A stretch of DNA of 64,000 nt, from contig OZ005648.1 in assembly GCA_963930645.1 (NCBI GenBank), positions 276,069,507 through 276,133,506 on the forward strand. The letters are read 5' to 3'. Made by a program: the position numbers and the translations under genes. Shown piece by piece: positions 50,642 to 61,634 of this stretch. The notes under the pieces are model-generated. The model ran no database searches. It saw only the letters and a list, made by a program, of their open reading frames with translations, and was not told the origin of the DNA. Positions within the stretch are counted from its first letter, which is position 1; every line of letters begins with the position of its first letter. The stretch comes from Salticus scenicus (Eukaryota; Arthropoda; Arachnida; Araneae; Salticidae).

Positions 50642-50673
50642 AACCGACTCCAAAAAGCAACTACTATTCAAAC

Positions 50674-50704
<31 letters not shown>

Positions 50705-50819
50705 GGTATGAAATGAAACTGTAAATTGCGCCTAAAAGTATAAAATAATTTCCTTCACCAAACAACCTATAACACTACAATTAATCATAACTTTTGAAGT
50801 CGATGCAAAATTAAATAAA
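50642..50819 (+). repeat. Left arm of a 929-bp palindrome
   Basis: Matches the complement of 51392-51570 almost base for base, including AACAACCTATAACACTAC and a long A-run (about 50679-50704) mirrored by a T-run (about 51508-51534). Confidence 0.9.
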
Positions 50820-51027
50820 ATTTAATTAGTTTTTAAAGGTTTGTGTTTAGATCGGTAGCAACAAATGCTGTTGTCTCGAATGATCCATTTTCATGTTTCT
50901 TTTATCACTGTACACAATTAGTCCATTAGTAGCATCTACATAGAACAGTGAACATTCTTCACAGTGCGGTATTTATGTTTTTACGAAGTTAGGGTTACCG
51001 TTGCAAATTTGGTATAACTTTGATAAC

Positions 51028-51256
51028 TATCATCCTTGGTGGCTTTTGGATTTGGCGATCAAAACGTAACGCAAAAATATACACGCAAGATGTATATTTT
51101 CATAATATATATTGTACGAAGTATTGTTTCATATTCTTGATTACTCTCTTAATATACCTTATCAAAATAATCATGATATCCCAAAGAAATTAAATATGTT
51201 TTCCAGATAATTTTGCGATTTTTCTTTCACCAAGGACGTCAGATACCAGCATCTTC
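51028..51256 (+). mobile_element. Small MITE family, copy 3
   Basis: Ends ATCATCCTTGGTG and, read inward, TCTGACGTCCTTGGTG. The interior shares GGATTTGGCGATCAAAACG and CATAATATATATTGTACGAA with copies 1 and 2. It lies in the loop of the 929-bp palindrome. Confidence 0.75.
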
Positions 51257-51391
51257 GCCAACTTTTGCTGCTTACGAAATATTATTTGTTTTCTTGTATC
51301 AAAATAGTTTTCGGCTGCGTTTTGCAGGTGACAATATGAGATGTGTATTTTGAATAGGATTTGATTTTTGTATTGAATAAAGGTATCAATG

Positions 51392-51504
51392 TTTATTTAA
51401 TTTTGTGCCGACTTCAAAAGTTATGATTAATTGTAGTGTTATAGGTTGTTTGGCGAAGGAAATTATTTTATACTTTTAGACGCAATTTACAGTTTCCTTT
51501 CATA

Positions 51505-51538
<34 letters not shown>

Positions 51539-51570
51539 GTTTGAATAGTAGTTGCTTTTTGGAGTCGGTT
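51392..51570 (-). repeat. Right arm of the 929-bp palindrome
   Basis: Inverted partner of 50642-50819. Confidence 0.9.
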
Positions 51571-52203
51571 CTATATTTTACAAAAAGATTTTATTTTTCT
51601 CTTTTCTTTTCTCTTATTCCTATAGCAGAACATCAAAAGACGTTCGACGTTAGCTTTACAAATCACAACTTCCAAGAAAAGTGACATAACTCAAAAAATG
51701 GTTTATGTCACTGAAAAATACATGAAATGCACCCAATGTGAACAAAAAAGTTACATCTCCATCTAGAAAGTTATCCACTCGAGAGACAGTTGTGCCAGTT
51801 TTATTCATGTCAAGTTATTTTTAAGTTGATTTTTCTCAAATGCTGCATTTTTAAGTTGTGTCACTTTTCTTGCCTTTATCGGATATGAGCAAAAAACTAT
51901 CTGTTGAATGAACATACGTTAAGTTAAAAAACCTTTAGAAATGTAAAGAACGGATACGCTGTATTCGTAACCAAAAATTCTGTTGGGCATATATATTGAA
52001 CTTTACAGTGAATACGTGTCACCCGTGGGACCTACCTTCAGATAAAGATCTTTACAACAAAACAAAAAGTATCAAGTAACCGTATTTTGAACTATATAGC
52101 GTATGTCTCACCAGCTACGCTACGAGGTGTGCAATCTAGCTCAAGTGTGCATAGTGTAAGAAATTGCGAACAAACAAATGCACATTTTTAGCATTGTATT
52201 TTT

Positions 52204-52403
52204 AGCATCAATGTCTAAACTATCTTTTCGTACTAAATCGATGATGCTCTGCAATTTTATAATTTTTCCCCCTGTATTGAACCGTTTCCGAGATAGGAAC
52301 GCTAGCATTAATGTCTAAACTATCTTTTTGTACTAAATCGATGATACTCCTCAACTTTGTAATTCACTTTTTTCCCTAGAACCGTTTTCGAGATAGGTAC
52401 ACT
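52204..52403. repeat. 100-bp tandem duplication, two copies
   Basis: AGCAT(C/T)AATGTCTAAAC starts at 52204 and 52304. Both copies run through TACTAAATCGATGAT and GAACCGTTT(C/T)CGAGATAGG. Divergence is moderate. Confidence 0.85.
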
Positions 52404-52730
52404 AACTCCGCTATTTTCCACCAGGTAGCGCTGCAAGCGGTTTAACCTTGTGCTGCATGGCCACTTTGCTATACTTACATACCATTTTTATCACTATAGC
52501 TGCAGCCGTTTAGCAGTTAAAAGTGTTGGGACTGATTTTTTGGGGCACCCTGTATTTTCTTTAGATCGTAAATATATTACAATGGGACCTTTTTTTACAC
52601 CAAGACCTTTTCAACAAAACAAAAAGTATCAAAATAGGAGCATCCGTTCAGAAGTTATGAGCTAACAAACAGGAAAAAACAACAACATACGGTTTGAATT
52701 GAGAACCTTCCTTCTTTTTTGAAGTCGGTT

Positions 52731-53063
52731 AATAAAAAGCATGCAAACCAAGGTAAAACAAACTTGATATTCATAGACTATATTAGTAAAAAAATTAACT
52801 ATTAAATAATAAGTTAAAAAATATGTAAATCCTAAAATCGAGAAATAATAAATAAACTAACTTCAACTTAATAGCTATCTTTTTCGATTTTTATAATAAT
52901 GAATTTAACGTTAAAAAAGCTTTTACTATGCTTAAAATAAATAAATAAATAATAAAAGAAGGGGATAGGGAGGAAGAAAGAGAGGGAGATATTTTATGTA
53001 TCTTGTATTCTGTTATTAGTTTATTATATATACATATGCATGTGTGTGTGTGTGTAATCTGTA
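52731..53063. other. Non-coding spacer
   Basis: No gene. AT-rich with a purine patch (52950-52990) and a (TG)n run (about 53041-53055). Confidence 0.6.
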
Positions 53064-53359
53064 GTTACACTTTAGAGTTATGTGACAGTACATTGATACA
53101 TTTCATTTAGCGAATTTTTACGCTGTTCATTAGAATTATATTAAAATTTATACTATAAAGAACAACGGCTTTTAACTTGATAAGAGTAGAACGCTAGGTA
53201 ATATATATATAATATTATTATTTTGTATTCTGCACTTATCAAGTTAAAATCCGTTGTTCTCTGTTATAGTAATAAGTTTAAATATAATCGTAATGAACAG
53301 CATAAAAATTCGCGAAAAAGAATGTGGGAAAGTATAGTCACGCATTTCTATAGTGTAAT
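53064..53359. mobile_element. TA-flanked MITE
   Basis: Left end GTTACACTTTAGAGTTATG and right end, read inward, ATTACACTATAGAAATGCG, bordered by TA on both sides. The arms of about 115-120 bp share GAACAACGG and AACTTGATAAG, and the loop is a short TA-rich segment. No ORF. Confidence 0.75.
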
Positions 53360-53407
53360 TATTTTTAATTAAAATTTATTATGGCTTAACTTCTTGGTAT
53401 GTTTCTT

Positions 53408-53439
<32 letters not shown>

Positions 53440-54914
53440 CTAATGTGAGCTAAACCTTTAAAAGACTTTGAGCTGAAAAATGTGAAAAGGAAACTATACT
53501 CATCAGCTTTAATTGTGCTATAAATAGCATTCTGCAATTACAACAAGCGAGTGGATAACTACCAAATTTGATATCTGCCCGATTCATGGGATGATCTTAA
53601 AGTATTTTAAAAAGTTCAAAAGTTTTTATTAGGTGGCGATTTTCATGAATAAATGGAAAATATAATATACCATGCGGTATGTGAAAACAATTTTTAAACT
53701 TACCGATTATTTTTCGATCCCATATGGGTCATTCAATTTGTTAAATTAAAAATTTTCTCATTCAAGTTACTAGTTTGTGAATAATTTTGAACATTCTTTT
53801 AAATATCTTCAGCAAATATTATTAATTATTCTCATCTCAAATTTAATGACAATCAGCAGGATCGCTTTACATACAGGATGCTGTTTGTAGCAAAAGATTA
53901 ATTGTAAACAGTCTGTACTATATTGAAATTTTAAAATTATTATCAAAACATTGTAAAATATGTCCTTAACTAATATGTTGAGGACATCACAAAACTGTAT
54001 TCTATACTTTCTTTTACAAATTATCGCAGTTCAATTTATTTATTAAAATTATTATTTTTTAAATTATTTTCCAGCGCAGACGTTTTTCACAATTTTCACA
54101 TCATAAAAATATAACACTAATTGTCAAAAGAAAGTCAATTTTATACCTTAGAGGCAATATCTTAAGGTAAGGACATTTTTTTTTTTTCACACCTTTAAAA
54201 AAAAAAAAAAAAAAAAAATGCGGATTATCAAAGATCTATGGTTCAGATATTCGTTTTAATTATATTGACGAGATCCTTAGAAAAGTACTCATGTTTTCAT
54301 TTCCGGTAAGGGAAGCTGCGATGCGTCTGCATACACACAAATTTTATTTTAGTTGATTATTGTTATTAGTTATTATATGCATACATATATATATATATAT
54401 ATAACAGCAATCTCATTGAATGATTGGACACCATGGTGATTCCATGGGAGACGGAATCACAAATTTTGATGTGAAGGTTGGTTTTTGGGACTCTGATCTC
54501 TACTAAGAAGAGATTTTAAGAAATTACTCGCTTAACCCACTGGAGGGGGGGGGGGGCACAGAAGTCAAAAACATGTTTATGCACACGCACACACACACAC
54601 AATAATAATAATAATAATAAAAATACTTTCGTCGATTTCGAAATTTTTATTTTTAAGGGGAAGAAGGAGGAAAAATTTCACAAAATCTTTTTTTTTTTTT
54701 TTTTTTTTTTTGAGTAGAACTCTATTAAAAAATGGTACAAAAATATTGAAGACGTCTGTGCGTCTTCTTGAGGACATTACCAAAAACCAGTTTTGATTTT
54801 TTTGTGATTTTTGTTTACGAGTGTGTGTCTGTGGGGGGGGGGGGGGGTTACGAGGCGACAAATTCGAGAACACTCCTTTTAGCGCTAAATTTGTCTTGGG
54901 GAAGCTATGGTAGT
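53360..54914. other. Non-coding spacer with homopolymers
   Basis: No gene. T-run at about 53407-53436, A-run at about 54199-54218, T-run at about 54689-54711, G-runs at about 54545-54554 and 54834-54847, (CA)n and (AAT)n at about 54583-54620. The minus-strand frame at 54577-55026 crosses these runs and is not supported. Confidence 0.55.
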
Positions 54915-55805
54915 TGCGAATTTTGATGTGTGGGTTCTTTACGTATATCCAGCACCCATTGTAACGGGATTTTGCGAAATTCACCCTTTTTCTCTCTTGG
55001 AAGCAAGTGAGCAATAAACCCTCCAAGCGTAATCTTACTGCAAATCATGCCAAAAAGATTATTTAGCACTTTCCAACAAAATAGGAAAGTGTTTGTGACT
55101 TCGGTTTGCCTGTCTGTTTGCGCTCTAACTTTTGTAAATATTAATGAAATTCCATGAGACTGATATGTGTTATTTTTATGTGCGGTTGTTTAAGCGTACC
55201 TAACACGCCTGATAAAGGGATTTTACGAAATTCCCACCTTTTCCTTTTTAGAGCAGGGAAAGCAAAAACGCGTTCTCAAGTGTAATTCTGCTCCAAATTA
55301 TCTCAGGAAAGCGATTTTTTTATTTGCAGATTAGTTAAGCGTACCCAACACACATTACAAAGGGATTTTCGAAATCGCCCCCTCCCCCCTTTTTATTTAG
55401 GGATGAGAGGTGGGGGCGAAAAACATGCTTTCGAACGTAATTCTGCTTCAAATTATCATAGAAAGGTGACTTTTGATGTGTGGGTTGTTTATACGTATCC
55501 AGTACGGAGTATAAGGAGGTTTTAACCCCCTCCCCCAATTTCACCTCTTTGAAGATTGCGAGGGACATGTTTTTAAGCGTAACTCTGCTACAAATTATCT
55601 GAAGAAGGCAATATTTTATGTTTCGGTTGGTTATGTGTACCCAACACGCATTATAAAACGATTTTGTGAATTTACTCTCTTCCCCCACCCCTCTTGGAGC
55701 AGGTGGGGCATAATACCCGTTTTCAAGGTTAGCTCTGCTCCAAATTACCTCAGGCTGGCGAATTTTGGTGTGTGGATGTTGGTTAAATATGCAAATATGT
55801 ATTTT
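54915..55805. repeat. Diverged tandem array, about 140-bp unit
   Basis: Units share, in order, a (T)GTGTGGGTTGTTTA-like start, GTACCCAACACGCATTA, GGGATTTT(A/G)CGAAATT, a C-rich patch, and TCTGCTCCAAATTATCTCAG. Copies begin near 54925, 55180, 55325, 55478, 55615 and 55765 (partial), with a non-repeat interruption near 55030-55175. The 209-codon minus frame at 55335-55964, the longest in the window, is the translation of this array and is not a gene. Confidence 0.7.
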
Positions 55806-55989
55806 CATGGGATTGCAAAAAACTGCTAACTTACTGACGGGGTAGGGGGAATAAAAAGAAGCTATGACGCTGCCGAAGTCGTGGGGACAGAGACTCGTCA
55901 TTTTGCAGGCGAGAGAACCACTACTGAAGGCAGGGGAAACTAATTTAACTGAGGTTTCAACCAATTCCGACGATTTTTGGAAAATTTTG

Positions 55990-56020
<31 letters not shown>

Positions 56021-56057
56021 AGTAATGATAAGGAATTTTGTAAATTTATTTAAATAT

Positions 56058-56088
56058 AGTGACCAGAAAAGCGGGCAAAGTGGGCTAG
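56058..56088 (+). mobile_element. Probable Helitron 3' end
   Basis: ATATAGTGACCAGAAAAGCG then GGCAAAGTGGGCTAG, followed by T. The CTAG terminus and upstream degenerate hairpin fit Helitron 3' ends. The same sequence, inverted and with an intact hairpin (CCAGC-ttc-GCTGG), occurs at about 8086-8113. The array at 54915-55805 is probably the body of this element. The 5' end is not located. Confidence 0.5.
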
Positions 56089-56100
56089 TATATGTATATA

Positions 56101-57253
56101 CAGGGTGATTAGAAAAAAACTACCCCGATATATGAGACCATAACTACCATACCGTTCCGAAAAACTGAATAAAAATTTGGTGGAAGGTATTTTGAGGTAT
56201 GCGCTCAAGAATTATATAAAAAACAACAGTTAAACTCTAACAGTTATGCTTACAGTGACAAAATTTCGAAATTTTCAAATGGCAACACCTACTTTTTTTA
56301 TTGAAATGGAATCTCCATAGCAAAAAAAAAACCATAAATAGCGTTAGAACGGTACCTCTAGCATGAAAATCAGCAAAGCTAAGCATACTAATATAAAAAG
56401 AGAAAACAGCTGTGATGTGCCTACCAGAGCACTACTTACATTTTCTTAATGACGTCACATTTCACACTGAGTCTTCTGCTCTCACTAAAGTCTACTGATT
56501 CTGCTTCGAAACGAGAAGAATAGACCACGGTATCCTTAATTTCCTGTAGGTCTACTGAATAAGGGTTTTAATTTCGTTGTTAATTGTAAGACACCGTCAT
56601 GAGTGACATTGTGAAATGCGTGATGCGTATCTTGCTTTCTTGCTCTGTGAACAATATGCCTCTTACTGGGAAACATCATTATCATCATCAAAATTGGTTT
56701 TGATTGCCATTTTACAATGCCTTGTTTTTCACGCACTGTGATGAAGCCATCATGACAGCGTCTTACGACTAACAACGAAATTAAAGCCTTTTTATTCAGT
56801 AGCCTTACACGAAATTAAGGATACCTTGGTCTCTTCTTTTCGTTTCGAAGCAGAATCAGTAGACTTTAGTCTGAACCAAAGACTCAGTGTGAAATGTGAC
56901 GTCATTAAAAAAATGAAAGTGCTGCTCTGGTAGGCACGTAACAGTCCGTTTTTCTTTTTCTTTTTTTGTTAGCCTGCTAGCGCTGCCGATTTTCGTGCTA
57001 GAGGTACCGTTCCAACGCTATTTATGGTTTTTTGCTATGGAGATTACATTTCAATAAAAAAAAAAGAGGTGTTGCCATTTGGAATTTTAGAAATTTTCTC
57101 ACTGTAACCGTAACTGTTAGAGTTTAGCTGTTGTTTTTAATATTATTCTTGAGCGCATACCTCAAAATACCTTCCACCGAATTTTTATTCAGTTTCTCGG
57201 AACGGTATGGTAGCTATTGTCTCGTATATCGGGATAGTTTTTTTCTAATCACC

Positions 57254-57256
<3 letters not shown>
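56101..57256. mobile_element. 1.16-kb TA-flanked palindromic (foldback) element
   Basis: Left end CAGGGTGATTAGAAAAAAAC and right end, read inward, CAGGGTGATTAGAAAAAAAC, abut TA (56099-56100, 57257-57258). The arms reach about 500 bp each (to about 56600 and from about 56750) and share GAACGGTA, GGTATTTTGAGGTATGCGC, GTGAAATGTGACGTCATT (complement) and TTAATTTCGTTGTTA. Only about 150 bp in the centre is unpaired. There is no transposase; the minus frame at 56536-56775 spans the loop and is not recognised. Confidence 0.85.
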
Positions 57257-57287
<31 letters not shown>

Positions 57288-58552
57288 TAGCTGGTATATG
57301 TATATATATGCATATATAAATAAATAAATATATATATATATATGAATTACAATGATTAGTTAAAATAATTCTCAATGTGAATATTTACACAAAATTTTCT
57401 TGTATGCTGTAAAACTGAAAATTTTGAAAATTTGAATGGCATTTCAGCAATATTTTTTTGGCATTTCAGCAAAAGCTAATTAGCGCAAATAAATTTAAGT
57501 CAAGGTTCAAAAAAAAAAAAAAAAAAAAATCTAATTAAATCCTGTTCACTGGTACGTGAGATGCAGCGCTACAAATGACAGACATTTTCTAAAAATAGTC
57601 AAATTACGTTCAGGACATCCCAAAACGACTACATCTAACAAAAACTTGAGATTGAAAATTTTGGCGAATCCAATTATTTCTACTCATAGCACAAAGTGAA
57701 AATAATGAATCAAATAAATCAAATGATATTGTTAATAATGTAATTATTAAAATAAAGTGGAAAGTATGACACACCAGAATATATTTCCATCGTCAAAGTA
57801 TAATGATTGGATAACCACAGTCTTTCAACAAATCATATAATCTTGTTTTCCACGGAACATAATCGTGAATGAAGCCAATAATCGGATACTGGCGTAGATT
57901 TCGCTAAGGAATGCAGCCGTGGAGATAATGAGTGAAGAGGTCGGCGAAGTTCATCATCTTTGCGTCAACAGAACAGAGCGTTCAAAATCTTATAATAAAG
58001 CTAGGAAAGATGTCTCAGTCGGGAATTTTCTGAGAAAATCAATAAACTTGTTTAATGTTATCAGTTTGTCCCAGAATATAAAATTCCTCTCTTTAAATAA
58101 TCAATTAAGTTGTTCACTAAACTTTGCGAGGTGTTAGTTGAGAATTTCTTTAACATATTTCCTTATGAGAACTTACTTTTAAAATGATTTAAAAGAACTA
58201 TGCCAATTATTTCTGCTTATCAATTTTTGGTTCTTTATATGAATTTGAATAATCAAAATTATTTAATATTATTTTGTGAAAATTTAAAAAGTTTAAACGA
58301 CATTTTTAACAATGAAGAAGTTTTTGAAGTATTAATATTAGTTTTTTTTTATATCAAGTATGATTGTTTTGAAATGGTATTTATTGCTGGATATTTGACA
58401 AGATTTTCTTACAATAAATATATAGGCATGTATGCATGAACTTATTTACAAAATTAAATGTTTTTAATTAAGCTAATTATTAAAACATGTGATCTAGTAT
58501 AATGGCATGAAAATATATTTGAATTGGTGAAACATGTAATTTGTTGCTTACA
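57257..58552. other. Non-coding spacer
   Basis: No gene is recognised. (TA)n at about 57257-57285 and 57330-57342, A-run at about 57509-57529. The frames at 57919-58137 and 58200-58439 are not low-complexity at their starts but match nothing I know. Confidence 0.45.
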
Positions 58553-58760
58553 GAGCCATCGAGAGGCTCTGCTATCAAATCTGGTAAACGGGAGGTGCCA
58601 GGTTTGATCTCAAATCGTTTTCTTCAAATTAGACGTTCGGAGTATTCCGCGGTTTTCCCCAAAATTACCATAGTAAGAACTTGGGTCTCATAGAAAAATT
58701 TCAGTAGGATGCATCCCACCCATGTTTAGGGCATTAGACATAATATCATTTTAGAGACAA
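58553..58760 (+). mobile_element. tRNA-like SINE candidate
   Basis: GAGAGGCTCTGCTATCAAAT, GGTAAACGGGAGGTGCCAGG and TTTGATCTCAAAT resemble a tRNA-derived head, with GGTTTGATC (about 58601) in the position of the Pol III B box (GGTTCGANTCC). A body containing GTATTCCGCGGTTTTCCCC and CCCACCC follows. The A box is weak, no A-tail or target duplication was confirmed, and no cloverleaf is claimed. Confidence 0.45.
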
Positions 58761-60515
58761 TATATTGCTAATTAGACAGTATTGTGCCAGGCTTTATATA
58801 AGGCATTAGACAATATAAAGTATACACAATGGATATTAATCTACAATATCAATTGCAACACCTACTAGACACTCCGCGAAAATGTTTAAGATGAGAACTT
58901 ACTTGTGCATTTGGATATATTACCTAAAAAATAGTACTCTAGCGAAATAAATTTATAAGCGTAGCAGGAATTTTTCAGGTTATAAAGTGTAAATTTTCAT
59001 TCAAATTCAAATTAATATCGACCAGTCATCTAGCCGCACTTTCTCATTTGCAATAAATTTTGTATTCATTTTGCATAATGCATTAAAGAAAAATATAATT
59101 TCAATAGATTTTATATGTAGAGCAATGTCAACAACATTCAAGTTTTTTTTTTTTTTTTTTTTTTTTTATGGCTTAAATTTTAATCAGAGATTTTCTCATA
59201 ATTAATATAGTAATTTAGTCACTTAAGTAAACACTGTATGGGATTGATATTAGACGTATATTAAATTTTGGAGCATGTCATAAGCAAAGTCAGGTGTTGT
59301 TTTAAATTTTTTAAAAATGCCTACATTTTTTTTTTTTTTTTTTTTAATTTATGCATCTACAAATGCATTATTAAATAACATTTATTTATTGGATGGAAAA
59401 TTTAGCAATTTAATATTTAATTCCTACTTCATGATCGTATCAGCACAGACACTGTGTAATGTTTTCGTCACACATATTACATAAGTACTGAAAATCCGAT
59501 GGCTAAACGTTAAGGATTAAGGCTGAGTTCTATTGGGGATAAGTAAACATATCCGTATGCATAGTATTAAACAAAATTGATATAGTAATGTCATTAGAAT
59601 TGTTTTAGTTTTCTTTTCTCTGAAAAACAGTTTATCCAATGGAAAATCTTAAATATATATATATACATACATAAACAATTCAGTGAAATTTGTGATAAAA
59701 ATGCATGTCAATAATATCTTGCTAAAGTGCTGCAATAAGTATTACAATATTATCTTGCTAAATGTTAAATTCATAAATAGAAGCTTATATAATTCAGTAA
59801 AACAAAAATTTTTAATGACAAGTAATGATAAAATTTAATATATTCAATATCCAAAGAATAATATCAAGAATATAAATTTAATTGAATTTTTACTGTATAT
59901 AAAGGAAAATTATCGTCTCTATCAAAAGAGAACCATTATAAAAATTTATACTTTTAAATGAAACCATAATCGTCATAAAAAGGTACTCATTTTTACATTG
60001 AAAAGCATGACGAAACCTCACATAAATTTAAACAGGCAGCATAATAATTTAAGCCGCATAATAACAGGCCACATTTATTATTGAAAAACGAGATTCTCCA
60101 TTATGTTCACATCATACCCAAAGAAAAACTGGAGAAGCTCCACACGATTTTCCGAATATTTAGTTGTTATCGGACATTTATAATCATCGAATAATTCAGT
60201 GAATAATCAATGGAGAAAAACACAATAAGGTGTTTGAATTTTTCTATAATGAATATGTATTTAGAAATATATCCTCAAGATTTATTCTCAAGATTTATAT
60301 TCAATATTTCTTCTGAACACAATATTTTCCTGGAATACTTTAATATTTGTACAGTGGACAATAATGTACCCAAATTCTTTTAGGAGTCCGTGTAAATATA
60401 TCCAATAACAATCATTCTGTAGCGAAATATCCGTTTTTTGCCTCTCTTAAATAATTAAATGAACTTCGTATAATTAGTCCCAATTTGAAATGGTATACGT
60501 GTGAATAATTTTACG
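58761..60515. other. Non-coding AT-rich spacer
   Basis: No gene seen. T-runs at about 59142-59167 and 59328-59345. Confidence 0.55.
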
Positions 60516-60523
60516 CTTTGTTG
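60516..60523. repeat. 8-bp target-site duplication, left copy
   Basis: CTTTGTTG, identical to 61627-61634 on the other side of the hAT MITE. Confidence 0.9.
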
Positions 60524-61626
60524 CAGAGGTCTGCACTGGCCGGGTTTCGGCCCGAGCCCGAGCCCGGGCCGGGTTCGGGCCGAATTTTTCAATTTGCTCT
60601 CAGGCCGGGCTCGGGCTTAAAGTTTTTTTGTAGGCTCGGGCTGGGCCGAGCTCGGGCTCAATATTTTTTGTGTGTACTGGGGCCGAGCCGGGCCTGGAAG
60701 AAATTTTAAGCCCGAGCCCGTCCCGGCCCGAACCTTTTTCTAAATTCCTCGTTAATCAACGAAAAAGGAAAATAATAAAATACTTTTTCAGTCATTTATT
60801 TTACATAATTTTACAGTCTGGTATGTCACATAAAATTTTATTTTGTTAAAAGGTGCATGCAACAACAATTTAATTGTCTATCAGCTTGACTGTTCGCGAT
60901 CTGATTTTCGGCAAATATTTGAAACATGTCTCGAAATTAATATATTTTATTTAAATTTATATTAGATGGTTTCTAATTGAAAATATAATATGCACATTAC
61001 TACCAGTTTGCGTACAAGTAACAAACAAAAGAAATTAGATACGTTACTGTATATAAGGCTTTGTTTTCTATGGTCTGTAACTTTTCCTCTAAGGCTTCTT
61101 TTTCTTTCCTCCGGGGCACTGGATGAAAGTAGCATCAATTTTAGCTTTTGCAAAAGCATACTTTCTATTGAATATGGTTAGATTAGCATTAAAGTTTTGT
61201 TTACCGGATCACATGAAAGATTTGGATACATTTCGGTATATAACAGGAAGTGGTTGAAAGTGTATTTTTAGTACTATTAACCAATTTAAATATCTTCCTA
61301 TATTGTTTGAGGAATGCTAATATTTTCGATTTGACTTTCTGTCTGTCTTTGTGCCTTCTGTACGTCTGTAATAATGAAATACCGTTTATATATAAATATC
61401 TTGTAAATATTCAGAAGTTTTGTTAAAGAACATTATATTGCTTAGCTATATAAAACCTTTGCAAAACACATACTAAAAATATTTTTCGTAGAAAGGCATG
61501 TTTTTTTTTTTTTTTTTTTTTTTTTTTGTAATTTTACATATTTTTCAATCGGGCTGGACCTGGACCGAATTTTTTCGATTTCATACCGGGCTCGGGCCTA
61601 AAAATTTCGACCCGTGCAGACCTCTA
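60524..61626. mobile_element. hAT-type non-autonomous transposon with target duplication
   Basis: Ends CAGAGGTCTGCAC and, read inward from the right, TAGAGGTCTGCAC, are flanked by a perfect 8-bp duplication CTTTGTTG (60516-60523, 61627-61634), as expected of hAT elements. The subterminal regions are GC-rich arrays of GGCCCGAGC/GGGCTCGGGC words (60541-60735 and 61550-61610), standing out from AT-rich surroundings; these may be transposase-binding repeats. The interior is AT-rich without a transposase. The Pro/Gly-rich frame at 60518-60709 is the translation of the subterminal repeats. A T-run lies at about 61501-61527. Confidence 0.92.
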
Positions 61627-61634
61627 CTTTGTTG
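61627..61634. repeat. 8-bp target-site duplication, right copy
   Basis: CTTTGTTG, partner of 60516-60523. Confidence 0.9.

Larger units (their letters stand above)
50642..52730. mobile_element. Dispersed arthropod repeat with AACCGACTYC ends
   Basis: The left end is AACCGACTCCAAAAAGC and the right end, read inward, AACCGACTTCAAAAAAG. The right tail includes GAGAACCTTCCTTC and TTTTTGAAGTCGGTT, a 3' signature I recognise from abundant repeats in insect genomes. The internal arms 50642-50819 and 51392-51570 are near-perfect inverted repeats, so 50642-51570 may be a unit by itself with the remainder adjoining. No intact ORF; the frame at 52450-52665 is repeat sequence. Confidence 0.6.

Noticed and set aside
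52450..52665. 71-codon frame considered as a small gene
   Set aside because: It lies inside the GAAGTCGGTT-ended dispersed repeat.
54577..55026. 149-codon minus-strand frame
   Set aside because: It crosses a (CA)n, (AAT)n, T-run and G-run and part of the tandem array; the protein is low complexity.
55335..55964. 209-codon minus-strand frame, the longest in the window
   Set aside because: It lies over the diverged 140-bp tandem array and repeats its phrases; no domain is recognisable.
56536..56775. 79-codon minus-strand frame in the loop of the large palindrome
   Set aside because: Spans the inner arms and loop, matches no transposase motif, and half of it is mirrored in the other arm.
57919..58137. 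72-codon frame with a normal-looking start, considered as an exon
   Set aside because: No recognised domain, no supported splice sites or neighbouring exons; the second half is AT-driven.
58553..58760. A functional tRNA gene
   Set aside because: The B box is imperfect, the A box weak and no cloverleaf can be drawn; a SINE-like remnant is more likely.
60518..60709. 63-codon Pro/Gly/Arg-rich frame
   Set aside because: Translation of hAT subterminal GGGCTCGGGC repeats, crossing the element boundary.
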